The notes: generated from the sequence alone by a model not told the origin. 64,000 nucleotides of DNA from Gulosibacter macacae (GCF_003865375.1 NZ_RQVS01000010.1:1-64000), one strand, 5' to 3'; counted from the stretch's first letter, positions 43,977 through 53,870 are shown. Made by a program: numbers and translations.

Positions 43977-45083
43977 ATGTCCGAATCGATCATTCGCCCG
44001 CACCATCCGTTCGCGCGCGAACTCTCAGAACTGTGTGCCGCCTTCGGCCTCGAACCCAGTGGCGATGTCGACCAGATCGAAGTCACCGGAGTCTCGAGTC
44101 ACTCCGACCGCGTGGTTGCCGGTGACGTCTTTGCTGCGCTCCCGGGGCGTCAGCGGCACGGCGCCGAATTTGCCGAGGTCGCCATCGACAACGGTGCGGT
44201 GGCGATCCTCACCGATGGTCGCGGTGCTGCCCTGGTTCGGGATGCTTCGGTGCCGCTTATCGTCGTCGACGAAGTTCGGCTGGCGCTCGGCCACCTGGCC
44301 GGCTGGGTGCACCGCACCGATCCGGAAGCCGCGCGCTTGCTTGGCGTGACCGGTGCCCGCGGCAAGACCTCAGTGGTCGAGACAATTGCGGCGCTCCTGC
44401 GCATCCTCGGCGATGAAGCGGCCACCTCGGGCACGCTCGGTCGCCGCGTTGGTGAGGAGACCGCACCGGCGGTGCTCACGACGCCAGAGGCTGATGAACT
44501 TCACGCCATGATTGCCCGGATGCGCGAGACCGGCGTGCGCTTCGGCGCGGTCGAAGTGACGGCCCATTCGGTGCACGAACGCCGCATTGCGGGACTCGAA
44601 TTCGAAGTCATTGGCTTTGTGAGCTTCGCGCCCGAGATGCTTGCCCCCGGAGTTGACGCCGAGGCAACCATCACCACCATGATCGAGCTATTCACACCTG
44701 AACACGCCCGGCGTGGCGTCGTCTCAATTGACGGCGAATGGGGGCGCCGCGTGGTCGAAGAGACCCGCATCCCGGTCACCACCGTGGCCACCCGCCCCGA
44801 CAGGGCTGCGGACTGGCACGTCACCGCCGAACACCTCGATGAGCAACTGCTCGTCACCGTTGTCGGACACGAAGGCCGACAGGTGCGCGCGACGGTATGG
44901 TGTGACGACGAGTTTGCCGTCGCGAACCTTGGTCTTGCGATCGTCATGCTCGAAGAAGCCGGACTCGATCTGGAACAAGTGCAAGAGGCGCTCGACCGCG
45001 CAGGTGGAATTGATCTCACCGCGGCCGAGCACCTACCCGCCGTGACGGTGAGTGAAGATGTGGCTCGAGAGGCAGGCTGGTAG
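43977..45083 (+). CDS. Truncated, degenerate MurE-like Mur ligase
   Basis: This 368-aa protein occupies the murE slot and aligns without gaps to the first two MurE domains. The N-terminal domain and a P-loop GARGKTS (Lys130) are present, as are TTPEADEL and EVTAHS (for EVSSH). However, the DHLD motif is EMLA (220-223) and the carbamylated lysine (E. coli Lys224) is Met235. The protein also ends at AREAGW, before the C-terminal domain that binds the incoming amino acid (about 130-150 residues missing). No remnant of that domain exists in any frame, since murF starts 3 bp later. It is unlikely to ligate by itself. It may be a structural or regulatory remnant, and a working MurE must then be elsewhere. 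Confidence 0.8.
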   Translation: MSESIIRPHHPFARELSELCAAFGLEPSGDVDQIEVTGVSSHSDRVVAGDVFAALPGRQRHGAEFAEVAIDNGAVAILTDGRGAALVRDASVPLIVVDEVRLALGHLAGWVHRTDPEAARLLGVTGARGKTSVVETIAALLRILGDEAATSGTLGRRVGEETAPAVLTTPEADELHAMIARMRETGVRFGAVEVTAHSVHERRIAGLEFEVIGFVSFAPEMLAPGVDAEATITTMIELFTPEHARRGVVSIDGEWGRRVVEETRIPVTTVATRPDRAADWHVTAEHLDEQLLVTVVGHEGRQVRATVWCDDEFAVANLGLAIVMLEEAGLDLEQVQEALDRAGGIDLTAAEHLPAVTVSEDVAREAGW

Positions 45084-45086
45084 CGA

Positions 45087-46505
45087 ATGATTCCGATGAC
45101 CCTGAACGACATTGCAAGTGCGGTGTCAGGTCGGCTCATTACCTCTCCCCATACCTCGGGGGAGACTGAGGTGGCTGGGCTCTGCGACACCGACTCTCGC
45201 AATATCGGCAGCGGCGACATCTTCTTCGCCAAGCCGGGTGACACTACCGACGGCCACCTCTACGCCGCCAAGGCAGTCGAGCAGGGCGCAGCCCTGTGCA
45301 TCGTCGAACGTGAACTTGACCTCGCCGCGCCGCAGATCGTCGTTGACGACGTTGTGCTCGCGCTGGGCAGGCTCTCGCACGAGGTCGTCGAGCGGGTGCG
45401 GGCGGAGGGCCGGTTGCGTGTCATCGCGGTAACAGGTTCAAACGGCAAGACCACGACGAAGAACCTCCTCAGCGAGATCTTTTCGCGCCGCGGTGAGGTC
45501 GTCGCACCCATCAAGTCGTTTAACAACGAAGTTGGCGGACCGGTCACTTTCTTGCGCGTGAGCGAGTCGACCGACACGCTCATTGCCGAAATGGGTGCGA
45601 GCTCGGAAGGCGAGATTCGCCGACTCACCGAGATGGCGCGCCCCGATATCGGCATCGTGCTCGCCGTCGGTCTTGCGCACGTCGGCGTCTTCGGTGGCAT
45701 CGAAGCGACCGCGCGCGCGAAAACCGAAATGGTCGAGGCGCTGCGCGAAGACGGCGTCGCCGTGCTTAACGCCGACGACCCGCGCGTTGCCGCGATGGCT
45801 GCACACACGAAGGCGCGCGTGCTCACCTTTGGGCGCGGCAGCAACGCTGAAGTGCGCGCCGATGAGGTTACCGTCTCGCAGGACGGCACCGACTTCTTGC
45901 TCTCGCTGCCGGGTGAGGCACCGGTGCCGGTGCACTTCCCGGTCATTGGCGAGCATCACGTGATGAACGCGCTTGCCGCGGCCGCTGCCGCGCATGTCGA
46001 GGGCATCCCGGCGACCGAGATCGCCGCGACGCTCGCTGAGGTCACCCGTGCCGAAAGCGCCCGCATGGAGGTAGTCGCTCGCGAACCGATCACGGTGATC
46101 AACGACGCATTCAATGCCAACCCCGATTCAATGCGCGCGGCCCTGCGCACGCTCGCACAGATCGCCAATCCCGACCAGCGCACCGTTGCCGTGCTTGGCG
46201 AAATGGGCGAGCTGGGCGATCAGTCCATCGCCGAACACGATCGACTCGGCGAGCTCGCGGTGCGTCTCGGTATCGCCCAAACCCTCGTCGTCGGCCGCGG
46301 CGCCCGGGCGCTCTTTCTCGGCGCAATTGCCCAGGGTAGCTGGGACGGCGAAGCCAACTTTGTCGAAAACACGGATGAGGCGTTTGAGTTCCTGCGCGAG
46401 TGGCTCCAACCTGGAGACCTGGTGCTGGTGAAATCATCGAAGTCTGCCGGGCTTCGTGCCCTGGGCGACCGCCTGGGTGACTACGTGAAGGGACTCGCCG
46501 AGTGA
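45087..46505 (+). CDS. murF: UDP-N-acetylmuramoyl-tripeptide--D-alanyl-D-alanine ligase
   Basis: This 472-aa cytosolic ligase adds D-Ala-D-Ala to the stem peptide. It has all three Mur domains: an N-terminal DTDSRNIGSGDIFFA segment, a P-loop TGSNGKTTTK (about residues 115-124), and a C-terminal domain with NDAFNANPDSM and LGEMGELGD. The complete length contrasts with the truncated gene before it. Its stop overlaps mraY by 4 bp. Confidence 0.95.
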   Translation: MIPMTLNDIASAVSGRLITSPHTSGETEVAGLCDTDSRNIGSGDIFFAKPGDTTDGHLYAAKAVEQGAALCIVERELDLAAPQIVVDDVVLALGRLSHEVVERVRAEGRLRVIAVTGSNGKTTTKNLLSEIFSRRGEVVAPIKSFNNEVGGPVTFLRVSESTDTLIAEMGASSEGEIRRLTEMARPDIGIVLAVGLAHVGVFGGIEATARAKTEMVEALREDGVAVLNADDPRVAAMAAHTKARVLTFGRGSNAEVRADEVTVSQDGTDFLLSLPGEAPVPVHFPVIGEHHVMNALAAAAAAHVEGIPATEIAATLAEVTRAESARMEVVAREPITVINDAFNANPDSMRAALRTLAQIANPDQRTVAVLGEMGELGDQSIAEHDRLGELAVRLGIAQTLVVGRGARALFLGAIAQGSWDGEANFVENTDEAFEFLREWLQPGDLVLVKSSKSAGLRALGDRLGDYVKGLAE

Positions 46506-47611
46506 TCGCCATTCTGCTCGCCGGAGCGATCGGCCTGCTATTTACGCTGTTCCTCACGCCTGCGTTCATCAAGGGCTTTAACCGACTGCGCTGGGGCCAG
46601 TACATTCGCGAAGACGGCCCTAAGGAACACTTCGCCAAGCGCGGCACGCCCACGATGGGCGGCGTCGTCTTTGTGCTCTCGACGCTGGTTGCCTATTTCA
46701 TCGCCGTTTACACGGTTGGTGATGGCCCGCAGGCGTCGGGGTTGCTCATCCTGTTCATGATGTTCGGCCACGCGATCATCGGCTTCATCGATGACTTCCT
46801 CAAGGTGCGCAAGCACCAATCTCTCGGCCTCGGCGGCTGGCAGAAGGTGTTTGGCCAGATCGTCGTCGCAGCAATCTTCGCGCTCATCGGCCTGCAATTT
46901 GTCGACGAGCAGGGCACGCCCGCCGTCTCGAGCGCGGTCTCGGTCATTCGTGACACCTCGATCGACTTCATGGCACTCGGTGCCATCGTCGGCACCATTC
47001 TGGTAGTGCTGTGGATCGTGCTCATCACCACCGCCACTTCAAATGCGGTGAACGTCACTGACGGCCTCGATGGCCTCGCGACCGGCGCATCCATCTTTGC
47101 CATCGGCACCTATGGCGTCATCGGCTACTGGCAGTTCAACCAGGAATGTGGCGCGGCACGGCTCTCAAACGAGGTCGCCCAAGCCTGCTATGTGACGAAC
47201 GCCCCGCTCGATATGACCATCGTCGCGGCTGCCATTGTCGGCTCCCTCGTCGGCTTCCTCTGGTGGAACACCTCGCCGGCGAAAATCTTCATGGGCGACA
47301 CCGGCTCGCTCGCCCTCGGTGGCGCGCTCGCCGCCTTCGCAATCCTGAGCCGCACCGAATTGCTACTCCTCGTCGTCGCGGGTCTGTTCGTGATCGACAC
47401 CGGCTCGGTCATCGTGCAGCGCGCCTACTTCAAGGCCACCGGCGGCAAGCGAATCTTCCTCATGTCGCCGATTCATCACCACTACGAGCTCAAGGGTTGG
47501 GCAGAACAGACCGTGGTCGTGCGGTTCTGGATCGTCGGTGGGCTCTTCGCCGTCATCGCCCTCGCCATCTTCTACGCCGAGTGGTCGGTGACTGCTGGGA
47601 TGCTGCAATGA
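46502..47611 (+). CDS. mraY: Phospho-N-acetylmuramoyl-pentapeptide-transferase
   Basis: This 369-aa polytopic enzyme makes lipid I. It shows GTPTMGGVVF, the Asp pair in GFIDDFLKV, NVTDGLDGLATG, and the HHH motif region MSPIHHHYELKGW. A GTG start overlaps the murF stop and its own stop overlaps the murD start (ATGA). Confidence 0.96.
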   Translation: MIAILLAGAIGLLFTLFLTPAFIKGFNRLRWGQYIREDGPKEHFAKRGTPTMGGVVFVLSTLVAYFIAVYTVGDGPQASGLLILFMMFGHAIIGFIDDFLKVRKHQSLGLGGWQKVFGQIVVAAIFALIGLQFVDEQGTPAVSSAVSVIRDTSIDFMALGAIVGTILVVLWIVLITTATSNAVNVTDGLDGLATGASIFAIGTYGVIGYWQFNQECGAARLSNEVAQACYVTNAPLDMTIVAAAIVGSLVGFLWWNTSPAKIFMGDTGSLALGGALAAFAILSRTELLLLVVAGLFVIDTGSVIVQRAYFKATGGKRIFLMSPIHHHYELKGWAEQTVVVRFWIVGGLFAVIALAIFYAEWSVTAGMLQ

Positions 47612-49158
47612 CGGGGTCCGGCGCAATGACCGGGGGAGAAGCAGCCACTCGACTCGATGGCCTCACGAGCTGGCACGCCGATTGGCGAGGCCTGCGTGTG
47701 GCCGTGTTCGGCCTTGGCATGACCGGCTTCTCGGTCGCCGATACGCTCGCTGAGCTTGGCTGTGAGGTGCTCGTGGTTGCCGGCGCCCCGGATGCCGACC
47801 GCGAACGCATCCTCGAGGTGCTCGGCGTGCCCGTCGTCGTTGCCGCGAACCAAGACGAGGTGCCCGAGCGAGTGCGCGAATTCGGCGCCGAGCTCATCGT
47901 CGCTTCGCCCGGCTACCCGCCGCACCACGCGATGCACCGCTGGGCGGCCGCCGCGGGCCTTCCCGTGTGGGGAGATATCGAGCTTGCCTGGCGACTCCGC
48001 GATAAGACCGGCACGCCGTCGAAGTGGCTACTCGTCACCGGCACGAACGGCAAAACTACGACCACTCAGCTCACCGCCCATATGGTGGCTGCGAGTGGTG
48101 TGCGCGTCGCACCGGCCGGAAATATCGGCATCCCGGTGCTCGACGCCGTGCGCGACCCGCTCGGCTACGACGTACTCGTCGTTGAGATCTCGAGCTATCA
48201 ATTGCACTTCACGCACACCGTGTCGCCCGAAGCGAGCGTGGTGCTCAATGTCGCGCCCGATCACCTTGATTGGCACGGTTCGTACGAGGCGTACCGGGAT
48301 GCGAAGGGTCGCGCCTACGCGCGCACTCGCCTTGCCTGCGTCTACAACAAGGCTGACGAGACGACTCGGCTGCTCGTTGAGCAGGCCGATGTCATTGAAG
48401 GTTGCCGGGCGATCGGCTTCGGCACGAATGTGCCTGACGTAAGCGACTTCGGTGTCGTCGACGGGGTGCTCGTCGACCGCGCCTTCCTTGATGACCGCCG
48501 AAGTCGCGCACTCGAACTCGCAACCGTTGATGAACTGCGCGAGCGCAATTTGGCGGCCCGACACCTTGTTGAGGATGTGCTCGCGGCGGCCGCGCTCGCC
48601 CGCGCGATCGACGTGACCCCGGAACACATCCACGATGCCCTGACGACGTTCTCGCCCGATGAACACCGCAACGAACTTGTGCTCTCACACGACGGCTGCC
48701 TCTGGGTCGACGACTCGAAGGCAACCAACTCGCACGCGGCTAATGCCTCGCTCGGTGCCTATCGCTCGGTGATTTGGATCGTCGGTGGTCTCCTCAAGGG
48801 CGTCGACATTTCGCCGCTGGTCGCCGAACACGCCGACCGTCTCAAGGCTGTGATCGTCATCGGGATCGACCGAGCGCCCGTAATTGCCGCGTTCGGGCAA
48901 CACGCGCCGTCAGTACCGCTCGTCGAGATCGACACCGGCGACACTGATCAGGTCATGCCGATGGTGGTGGCCGAGGCCGCCGCTCGAGCCAGCTCCGGTG
49001 ACACGGTGTTGCTCGCCCCGTCGGCGGCATCCATGGATCAATTCGACAGTTACGGCGACCGCGGCAACAAGTTCCAAGCGGCCGTGCGGGCGTGGGCACA
49101 GGAGGAAGCAGATGCGCGGGCGCAGCAGCCGACCTCCGACGACGACGCTCAAGGCTGA
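47608..49158 (+). CDS. murD: UDP-N-acetylmuramoyl-L-alanine--D-glutamate ligase
   Basis: This 516-aa Mur ligase adds D-Glu. It has an N-terminal VFGLGMTGFS Rossmann-like domain, a P-loop TGTNGKTTTT, NIGIPVLD and EISSYQL. The intact PDHLDWHGSYEAYRDAK contains the DHLD and lysine positions that the murE-like gene has lost. The C-terminal domain has DDSKATNSHAA and GGLLKGVD. It overlaps ftsW by 47 bp. Confidence 0.95.
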   Translation: MTGSGAMTGGEAATRLDGLTSWHADWRGLRVAVFGLGMTGFSVADTLAELGCEVLVVAGAPDADRERILEVLGVPVVVAANQDEVPERVREFGAELIVASPGYPPHHAMHRWAAAAGLPVWGDIELAWRLRDKTGTPSKWLLVTGTNGKTTTTQLTAHMVAASGVRVAPAGNIGIPVLDAVRDPLGYDVLVVEISSYQLHFTHTVSPEASVVLNVAPDHLDWHGSYEAYRDAKGRAYARTRLACVYNKADETTRLLVEQADVIEGCRAIGFGTNVPDVSDFGVVDGVLVDRAFLDDRRSRALELATVDELRERNLAARHLVEDVLAAAALARAIDVTPEHIHDALTTFSPDEHRNELVLSHDGCLWVDDSKATNSHAANASLGAYRSVIWIVGGLLKGVDISPLVAEHADRLKAVIVIGIDRAPVIAAFGQHAPSVPLVEIDTGDTDQVMPMVVAEAAARASSGDTVLLAPSAASMDQFDSYGDRGNKFQAAVRAWAQEEADARAQQPTSDDDAQG

Positions 49159-50434
49159 CTCGCCGACCGCAGAGCCGACGGCGGCGAACGGCGAGCACCT
49201 CGGCGGGAGTGCCTACCGGGTGAAGCTGTTCTCCACGTCGACCCCGGCGAATCTCAATGCCACGCTGCTCCTCAGTATCGTGTTGCTGCTCGTCGGCTTC
49301 GGTTTGGTTATGGTGCTCTCCTCCTCGGCAGTTGAGGAGTTCGCAGCCGGCAACGGGTTCTCCTCGAAGTTCCTCAAGCAGCTCCTCTTCGCCGTCGTCG
49401 GCATTCCACTCATGCTCGTCGCTTCGCGTGTCCCGCTCGCGTTCTGGACGGGATCAGCGACCTGGCTCTTTCTCGGCGGCACGGTCATCTTGCAGGCGCT
49501 TGTGTTCACGCCACTCGGCATCGAGGTGCAGGGCAACCGCTCGTGGCTTGACCTCGGTGTCACGACCATTCAGCCGGCCGAGTTCGCGAAGGTAGTCCTC
49601 TGCGTCTGGCTCGGATTCATGGTGCAACGCAAGGGCGAAAAGCTTGAAGATTGGCGTCAGGTGATCCTACCGATTGGGTTGCCCGTCGCGATCGTGATCG
49701 GCTTGGCCCTGCTCGGTGAAGACCTCGGTACCGTGATGGTGCTCGGCGTACTCGTGCTCGGTGCCATGTGGTTTGGCGGGATGCGCAAGCGCTTTCTCCT
49801 TGTCGTGGCAGTCGCTGCCGTCATCGGCGCCATCACCATGGCCGCGATCTCACCCAACCGTGTCAATCGCATCACGACGTTCTTCTCGGGCCACTGCGAC
49901 TACGAAGACCTCTGTTGGCAGACCTCGCACGGCTTTTTCGCGCTGGCCCGCGGCGGTTTCTTCGGGGTCGGGCTCGGCAACTCGACGGCGAAGTGGTCGT
50001 GGCTGCCGGAGGCCGACAACGACTTCATCTTTGCGATCATCGGCGAAGAGTTCGGCTTTATTGGTGCCTTCGCCGTGGTCGTGCTGTTCGTCGCCCTCGC
50101 AATCGTGTTGCTTCGCATTTGGCGAGGCACGACGAACCCGGCGGGCCGCGTCGTCGTCGGTGGCGTCTTCAGCTGGATCATGTACCAGGCGTTCGTCAAC
50201 ATCGCGGTGGTGCTCGGCCTTCTCCCCGTGCTCGGCGTGCCCTTGCCGTTCCTGTCTTCCGGCGGCTCCGCGCTTGTGACCACCCTGGTGGCCATGGGTA
50301 TCGTGCTTGCCGTGGCGCGCGATAGTGCGCGCGAAGGTGCAGCCACGGCGGCGGCGAGCAAACGCACTGCGCGCTCAACCTCCACAGCTGCGCCGACCGC
50401 ATCCGCAGCCAAGCGAAAGGCAACCCGCCGATGA
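49112..50434 (+). CDS. ftsW: Septal peptidoglycan glycosyltransferase FtsW
   Basis: This 440-aa SEDS-family polymerase partners FtsI. It has about ten helices, VLSSSAVEEF early, the NRSWLDLGVTTIQPAEFAK segment, GEDLGTVMVL, and SGG in PLPFLSSGGSALV near the end. A disordered Ala/Thr/Lys-rich tail follows. The start ATG at 49112 lies inside murD, with GGAGGAAG at 49101-49108. Confidence 0.93.
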   Translation: MRGRSSRPPTTTLKADSPTAEPTAANGEHLGGSAYRVKLFSTSTPANLNATLLLSIVLLLVGFGLVMVLSSSAVEEFAAGNGFSSKFLKQLLFAVVGIPLMLVASRVPLAFWTGSATWLFLGGTVILQALVFTPLGIEVQGNRSWLDLGVTTIQPAEFAKVVLCVWLGFMVQRKGEKLEDWRQVILPIGLPVAIVIGLALLGEDLGTVMVLGVLVLGAMWFGGMRKRFLLVVAVAAVIGAITMAAISPNRVNRITTFFSGHCDYEDLCWQTSHGFFALARGGFFGVGLGNSTAKWSWLPEADNDFIFAIIGEEFGFIGAFAVVVLFVALAIVLLRIWRGTTNPAGRVVVGGVFSWIMYQAFVNIAVVLGLLPVLGVPLPFLSSGGSALVTTLVAMGIVLAVARDSAREGAATAAASKRTARSTSTAAPTASAAKRKATRR

Positions 50435-51522
50435 CGACCTATCTTCTCGCCGGTGGCGGCACTGCCGGACACGTGAACCCGCTACTCGCAACTGCTGACG
50501 CCATTCGGGTGGCGCATCCCGATGCCGAGATCATCGTGCTTGGCACGCGCGGCGGGTTAGAAGAACGCCTCGTGCCCGAGCGTGGTTACGAACTCGTCAC
50601 CATCGAGAAGGTGCCGTTCCCGCGCCGACCCAATGGTGCGGCGCTTCGATTCCCGGTGCGTTTCGTGCGGGCGGTGCGACGCGTTCGCCGGCTCATGCGT
50701 GAGCGCGCCGTTGACGCAGTCGTCGGGTTCGGCGGCTTCGCGTCTACCCCGGCGTATGTCGCCGCCCGCGGCCGAGTGCCGGTGATCGTGCACGAGGCGA
50801 ATGCCATGCCGGGGCTCGCCAATCGACTCGGCGCGCGCTGGGCAGCGGGTGTCGCGGTCGTATTCCCGAACACAGTGCTCCCGAAGGCGCAGGCCGTCGG
50901 CATGCCGCTGCGCCGCGAAATCGCCGATCTCGACCGCGCGGCGAGTCGCGCCGAAGCAATCGAGTTCTTCGGCCTCGACCCGGACCGACGCACGCTCCTG
51001 GTCACCGGCGGTTCACTGGGCGCGAAGCGCATCAACGAAGCGATCCGGGCCCAGGGCGAATTGCTCGTCGGCACGCCGGCTGACGGCGGCACGCCTTGGC
51101 AAGTTGTGCACGTTGTGGGCCGACTTTCACCGTTCGACGACCCGGGCATCCCGAACTATCACGTCGTCGACTACTGCGACCGCATGGATCTCGCCTTCGC
51201 CGTCGCCGATCTCGTCGTTTCGCGCGCGGGCGCGTCCACGGTCTCGGAGCTCACGGCTGTGGGCCTGCCGACCGTCTACGTGCCCTACGCCGTAGGTAAC
51301 GGCGAACAGGCAAAGAACATTGCCTCGGTCCTCGAGGCGGATGCAGGACTCACCGTCGCCGACGCCGAGTTCACTCCCGAGTGGGTCGCGACCACGCTCG
51401 TGCCACTTATGGCCGACCGCGCTCGCCTTGAACAACTTGCGAGCAATGCTCGCCGCATCGGCGTGAGTGACGCTGCCGAAAAAATGGTCGTGATGATCGA
51501 CCGCGCAATCGCCACTCGCTGA
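50431..51522 (+). CDS. murG: UDP-GlcNAc--lipid I N-acetylglucosaminyltransferase MurG
   Basis: This 363-aa GT28 glycosyltransferase turns lipid I into lipid II on the inner membrane face. It has GGGTAGHVNPLLA at the N-terminus, VHEANAMPGLANR, the TGGSLGAKRIN segment, and the donor-site SRAGASTVSELTAVGLPTVYVPYA. The ATG overlaps the ftsW stop. Confidence 0.95.
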   Translation: MTTYLLAGGGTAGHVNPLLATADAIRVAHPDAEIIVLGTRGGLEERLVPERGYELVTIEKVPFPRRPNGAALRFPVRFVRAVRRVRRLMRERAVDAVVGFGGFASTPAYVAARGRVPVIVHEANAMPGLANRLGARWAAGVAVVFPNTVLPKAQAVGMPLRREIADLDRAASRAEAIEFFGLDPDRRTLLVTGGSLGAKRINEAIRAQGELLVGTPADGGTPWQVVHVVGRLSPFDDPGIPNYHVVDYCDRMDLAFAVADLVVSRAGASTVSELTAVGLPTVYVPYAVGNGEQAKNIASVLEADAGLTVADAEFTPEWVATTLVPLMADRARLEQLASNARRIGVSDAAEKMVVMIDRAIATR

Positions 51523-51602
51523 GCGCGCCCGCTGTGCTAGCTCGGGCACAGGGCCTACGCTGGATGATCGGCGCGAGCGCGTCCGGACCATGAGGAGGCA
51601 AC

Positions 51603-53033
51603 GTGGTGATCAAGCCCGACGCGACGGCGCGGATTCCCGAGCACATTGGCAAGGCTCACTTCATCGGTATCGGTGGTTCGGGCATGAGCGGTATTGCGCG
51701 CATGTTCATCGGCAATGGGGTAGCCGTGAGCGGTTCTGACCGCTCGGAATCGGACTACACCCGCGCCCTGCGCGAACTTGGCGCCGAGGTGGCCATCGGC
51801 CACGACGCTGCGAACTTGGCCGATGATGTCGACACGGTCGTGGTGACTTCGGCGCTCTGGCCCGACAACCCCGAACTCGTGCTTGCGCAGGAACGCGGCC
51901 TCAACATTTTGCACCGCTCGCAGGCGCTCGTCTGGCTCACCCGCAACGCTCGCCTTGTCGCGGTCGCCGGCGCCCACGGTAAGACCACCTCAACTGGGAT
52001 GCTCGCCTCGGCACTCGTTGAAATCGGCGCCGACCCGAGCTTTGTCAATGGCGGCGTGGTCTCCTCGCTCGGTACGAACGAGCATCGCGGTGCGGGGGAG
52101 GCCTTCCTCGTCGAAGCTGACGAGTCCGACGGTTCGTTCCTCTTCTACGACGTGGCAATCGCGCTCATTACTAACGTCGACAACGACCATCTTGACCACT
52201 ACGGCACGGCCGAAGCATTTGACGCAGCGTTCGTCGAGTTTGCCTCGCGAGCATCCGAAGCCGTGGTCATTTCAAGCGATGACCCGATGGCCGTCGCGCT
52301 CACGCCGAAGATCAACCATCGCCGCATCGTCACCTTCGGCGAGGCCGATTCAGCCGACGTGCGCCTGCGTGATGTTGCGCCGAGCGGCACCGGCGTAAGC
52401 TTCACCCTCGTCATCGACGGGCGTAGCTACCCGGGCGAGCTCGCGGTACCCGGCCACCACAACGCCATCAATGCGGCCGGTGCCGTTGCGGTGATGCGCG
52501 AACTCGGTGTTGATCCGGCACTTGCGCTCGATGGCCTGCGAGCCTTCCGCGGCACCAAACGCCGCTTTGATCTGCAGGGCATTGTCGACGGTGTGTCGGT
52601 CTACGACGACTACGCCCACCACCCGGCCGAGGTCGAGGCTGCGCTTAGCGCGGCCCGTACGGTAGTTGGCGAAGGCCGCATCCTCGCGGTGCACCAGCCG
52701 CACCTCTTCTCGCGCACTCAGGCCATGAGCGATGTGTTCGCCGAGGTCTACGAGCGTCTGGCCGATCACACCATCGTGCTCGACGTCGACGGTGCCCGCG
52801 AAGACCCGGTGCCGGGCGTTACCGGTGAGTATGTCACCCGCGAGTTCGTTGACCCGAGCCGTGTTGAGTACCAACCCGATTGGGGCGAGGCGGCCGAAGC
52901 GGTCGCGCGCTGGGCACAGCCCGGAGACTTTGTCATCACCCTCGGTTGCGGCAACGTCAACCTCATCGTGCCGCAATTGCTTGCCGCACTCGACGACAGT
53001 TCGGGCGGACAGGCCAGCGGTAGCGAGGCCTAA
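51603..53033 (+). CDS. murC: UDP-N-acetylmuramate--L-alanine ligase
   Basis: This 476-aa first Mur ligase adds L-Ala. It has [13 protein letters not shown], the P-loop [30 protein letters not shown] and the C-terminal [13 protein letters not shown]. It starts at GTG behind GAGGAGG, after an 80-bp gap that might hold an internal promoter (TACGCT). It is intact. Confidence 0.95.
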   Translation: MVIKPDATARIPEHIGKAHFIGIGGSGMSGIARMFIGNGVAVSGSDRSESDYTRALRELGAEVAIGHDAANLADDVDTVVVTSALWPDNPELVLAQERGLNILHRSQALVWLTRNARLVAVAGAHGKTTSTGMLASALVEIGADPSFVNGGVVSSLGTNEHRGAGEAFLVEADESDGSFLFYDVAIALITNVDNDHLDHYGTAEAFDAAFVEFASRASEAVVISSDDPMAVALTPKINHRRIVTFGEADSADVRLRDVAPSGTGVSFTLVIDGRSYPGELAVPGHHNAINAAGAVAVMRELGVDPALALDGLRAFRGTKRRFDLQGIVDGVSVYDDYAHHPAEVEAALSAARTVVGEGRILAVHQPHLFSRTQAMSDVFAEVYERLADHTIVLDVDGAREDPVPGVTGEYVTREFVDPSRVEYQPDWGEAAEAVARWAQPGDFVITLGCGNVNLIVPQLLAALDDSSGGQASGSEA

Positions 53034-53035
53034 GC

Positions 53036-53809
53036 GTGTCTCGCGACACAACTGGGAGCCGTTTCTCGGCGTTACGTCTAGGCTGGGCGCGGCGGCAGCA
53101 TGAGCGGGACGAGGTGCGTCGGTTTACCCGGCGCAGCCGCAATCGCCGAAACGGCTGGCTTTTTGCCGGCGGGCTCGTGCTCTTTGTCGTGCTCTTTGTC
53201 GTCGGCGCGGTATTTTCACCGCTCATGTCGGTGCGCGACATTCGCGTGTCGGGCATCGAACGGCTTGACGCCACCGCGGTGCAGGAAGCGCTTGCTGATC
53301 TCGACGGCCGGCCCATCGCCCAGGTGGGAAAGGCCGATATTGCCGAACGCTTGCGGTCGTTCGTGCTCATCCAGAGCTGGTCGCTGCAGGTGATTCCGCC
53401 GTCGACGATTCACGTCGAGATTGTCGAGCGAGTGCCGATCGGAGTCGTTCCTGCCGGGTCGACGGTCACGGTCGTTGACGCTGCGGGTGTCGAGCTTTGG
53501 CAGGAGCCAGCGGCGCCGGCTGATTTGCCGGTGCTCGAATCCGGAGGCATCAGTGGCGCGGGATTCCCCGCGGCCGCGGCGGTTTCGCTGGCCCTCACCC
53601 CGGAGTTCCGTCAGCAGGTGGCCACGATCACCGCCGCATCAATGGATGATGTGAAGCTCGCCCTGCGCGACGGCACCCAGGTGGTGTGGGGGAGCGCCGA
53701 GCATTCGCCGCATAAGGCCGAGGTGCTCGCCGCCCTCGTCGCCGCCACCGGTGGCGCGGCCAGCCATTACGACGTCTCGAGCCCAGACAATCCGATCACG
53801 CGCCAGTAG
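53036..53809 (+). CDS. ftsQ: Cell division protein FtsQ (DivIB)
   Basis: This 257-aa bitopic divisome protein has a basic cytoplasmic tail, one helix (about residues 40-62) and a POTRA domain directly after it (MSVRDIRVSGIERLDATAVQEAL). A beta domain with PPSTIHVEIVERVPIGVV follows. It starts at GTG two bases after murC. Confidence 0.9.
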   Translation: MSRDTTGSRFSALRLGWARRQHERDEVRRFTRRSRNRRNGWLFAGGLVLFVVLFVVGAVFSPLMSVRDIRVSGIERLDATAVQEALADLDGRPIAQVGKADIAERLRSFVLIQSWSLQVIPPSTIHVEIVERVPIGVVPAGSTVTVVDAAGVELWQEPAAPADLPVLESGGISGAGFPAAAAVSLALTPEFRQQVATITAASMDDVKLALRDGTQVVWGSAEHSPHKAEVLAALVAATGGAASHYDVSSPDNPITRQ

Positions 53810-53851
53810 CGCATCTCGCCAAAAACTGGGGCGAGCCAGCCCGAGTCGAAC

Positions 53852-53870
53852 TCTCAACCAGGGGTTGAGA
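53852..53870. promoter_or_regulatory. Inverted repeat in the ftsQ-ftsZ gap, candidate operator
   Basis: Two 8-base arms (TCTCAACC and GGTTGAGA) are separated by AGG. A further CTCAACC half-site lies at 53918-53924. They lie in the 249-bp non-coding gap before ftsZ, about 190 bp upstream of its start. A regulator of ftsZ such as the MerR-type FtsR is an obvious candidate, but binding is not shown. Confidence 0.45.

Noticed and set aside
43977-45087. Frameshift or assembly error as the reason for the short MurE
   Set aside because: There are only three bases between its stop and murF, and no frame downstream encodes a Mur C-terminal domain, so a simple frameshift cannot explain it. A real deletion is more likely.
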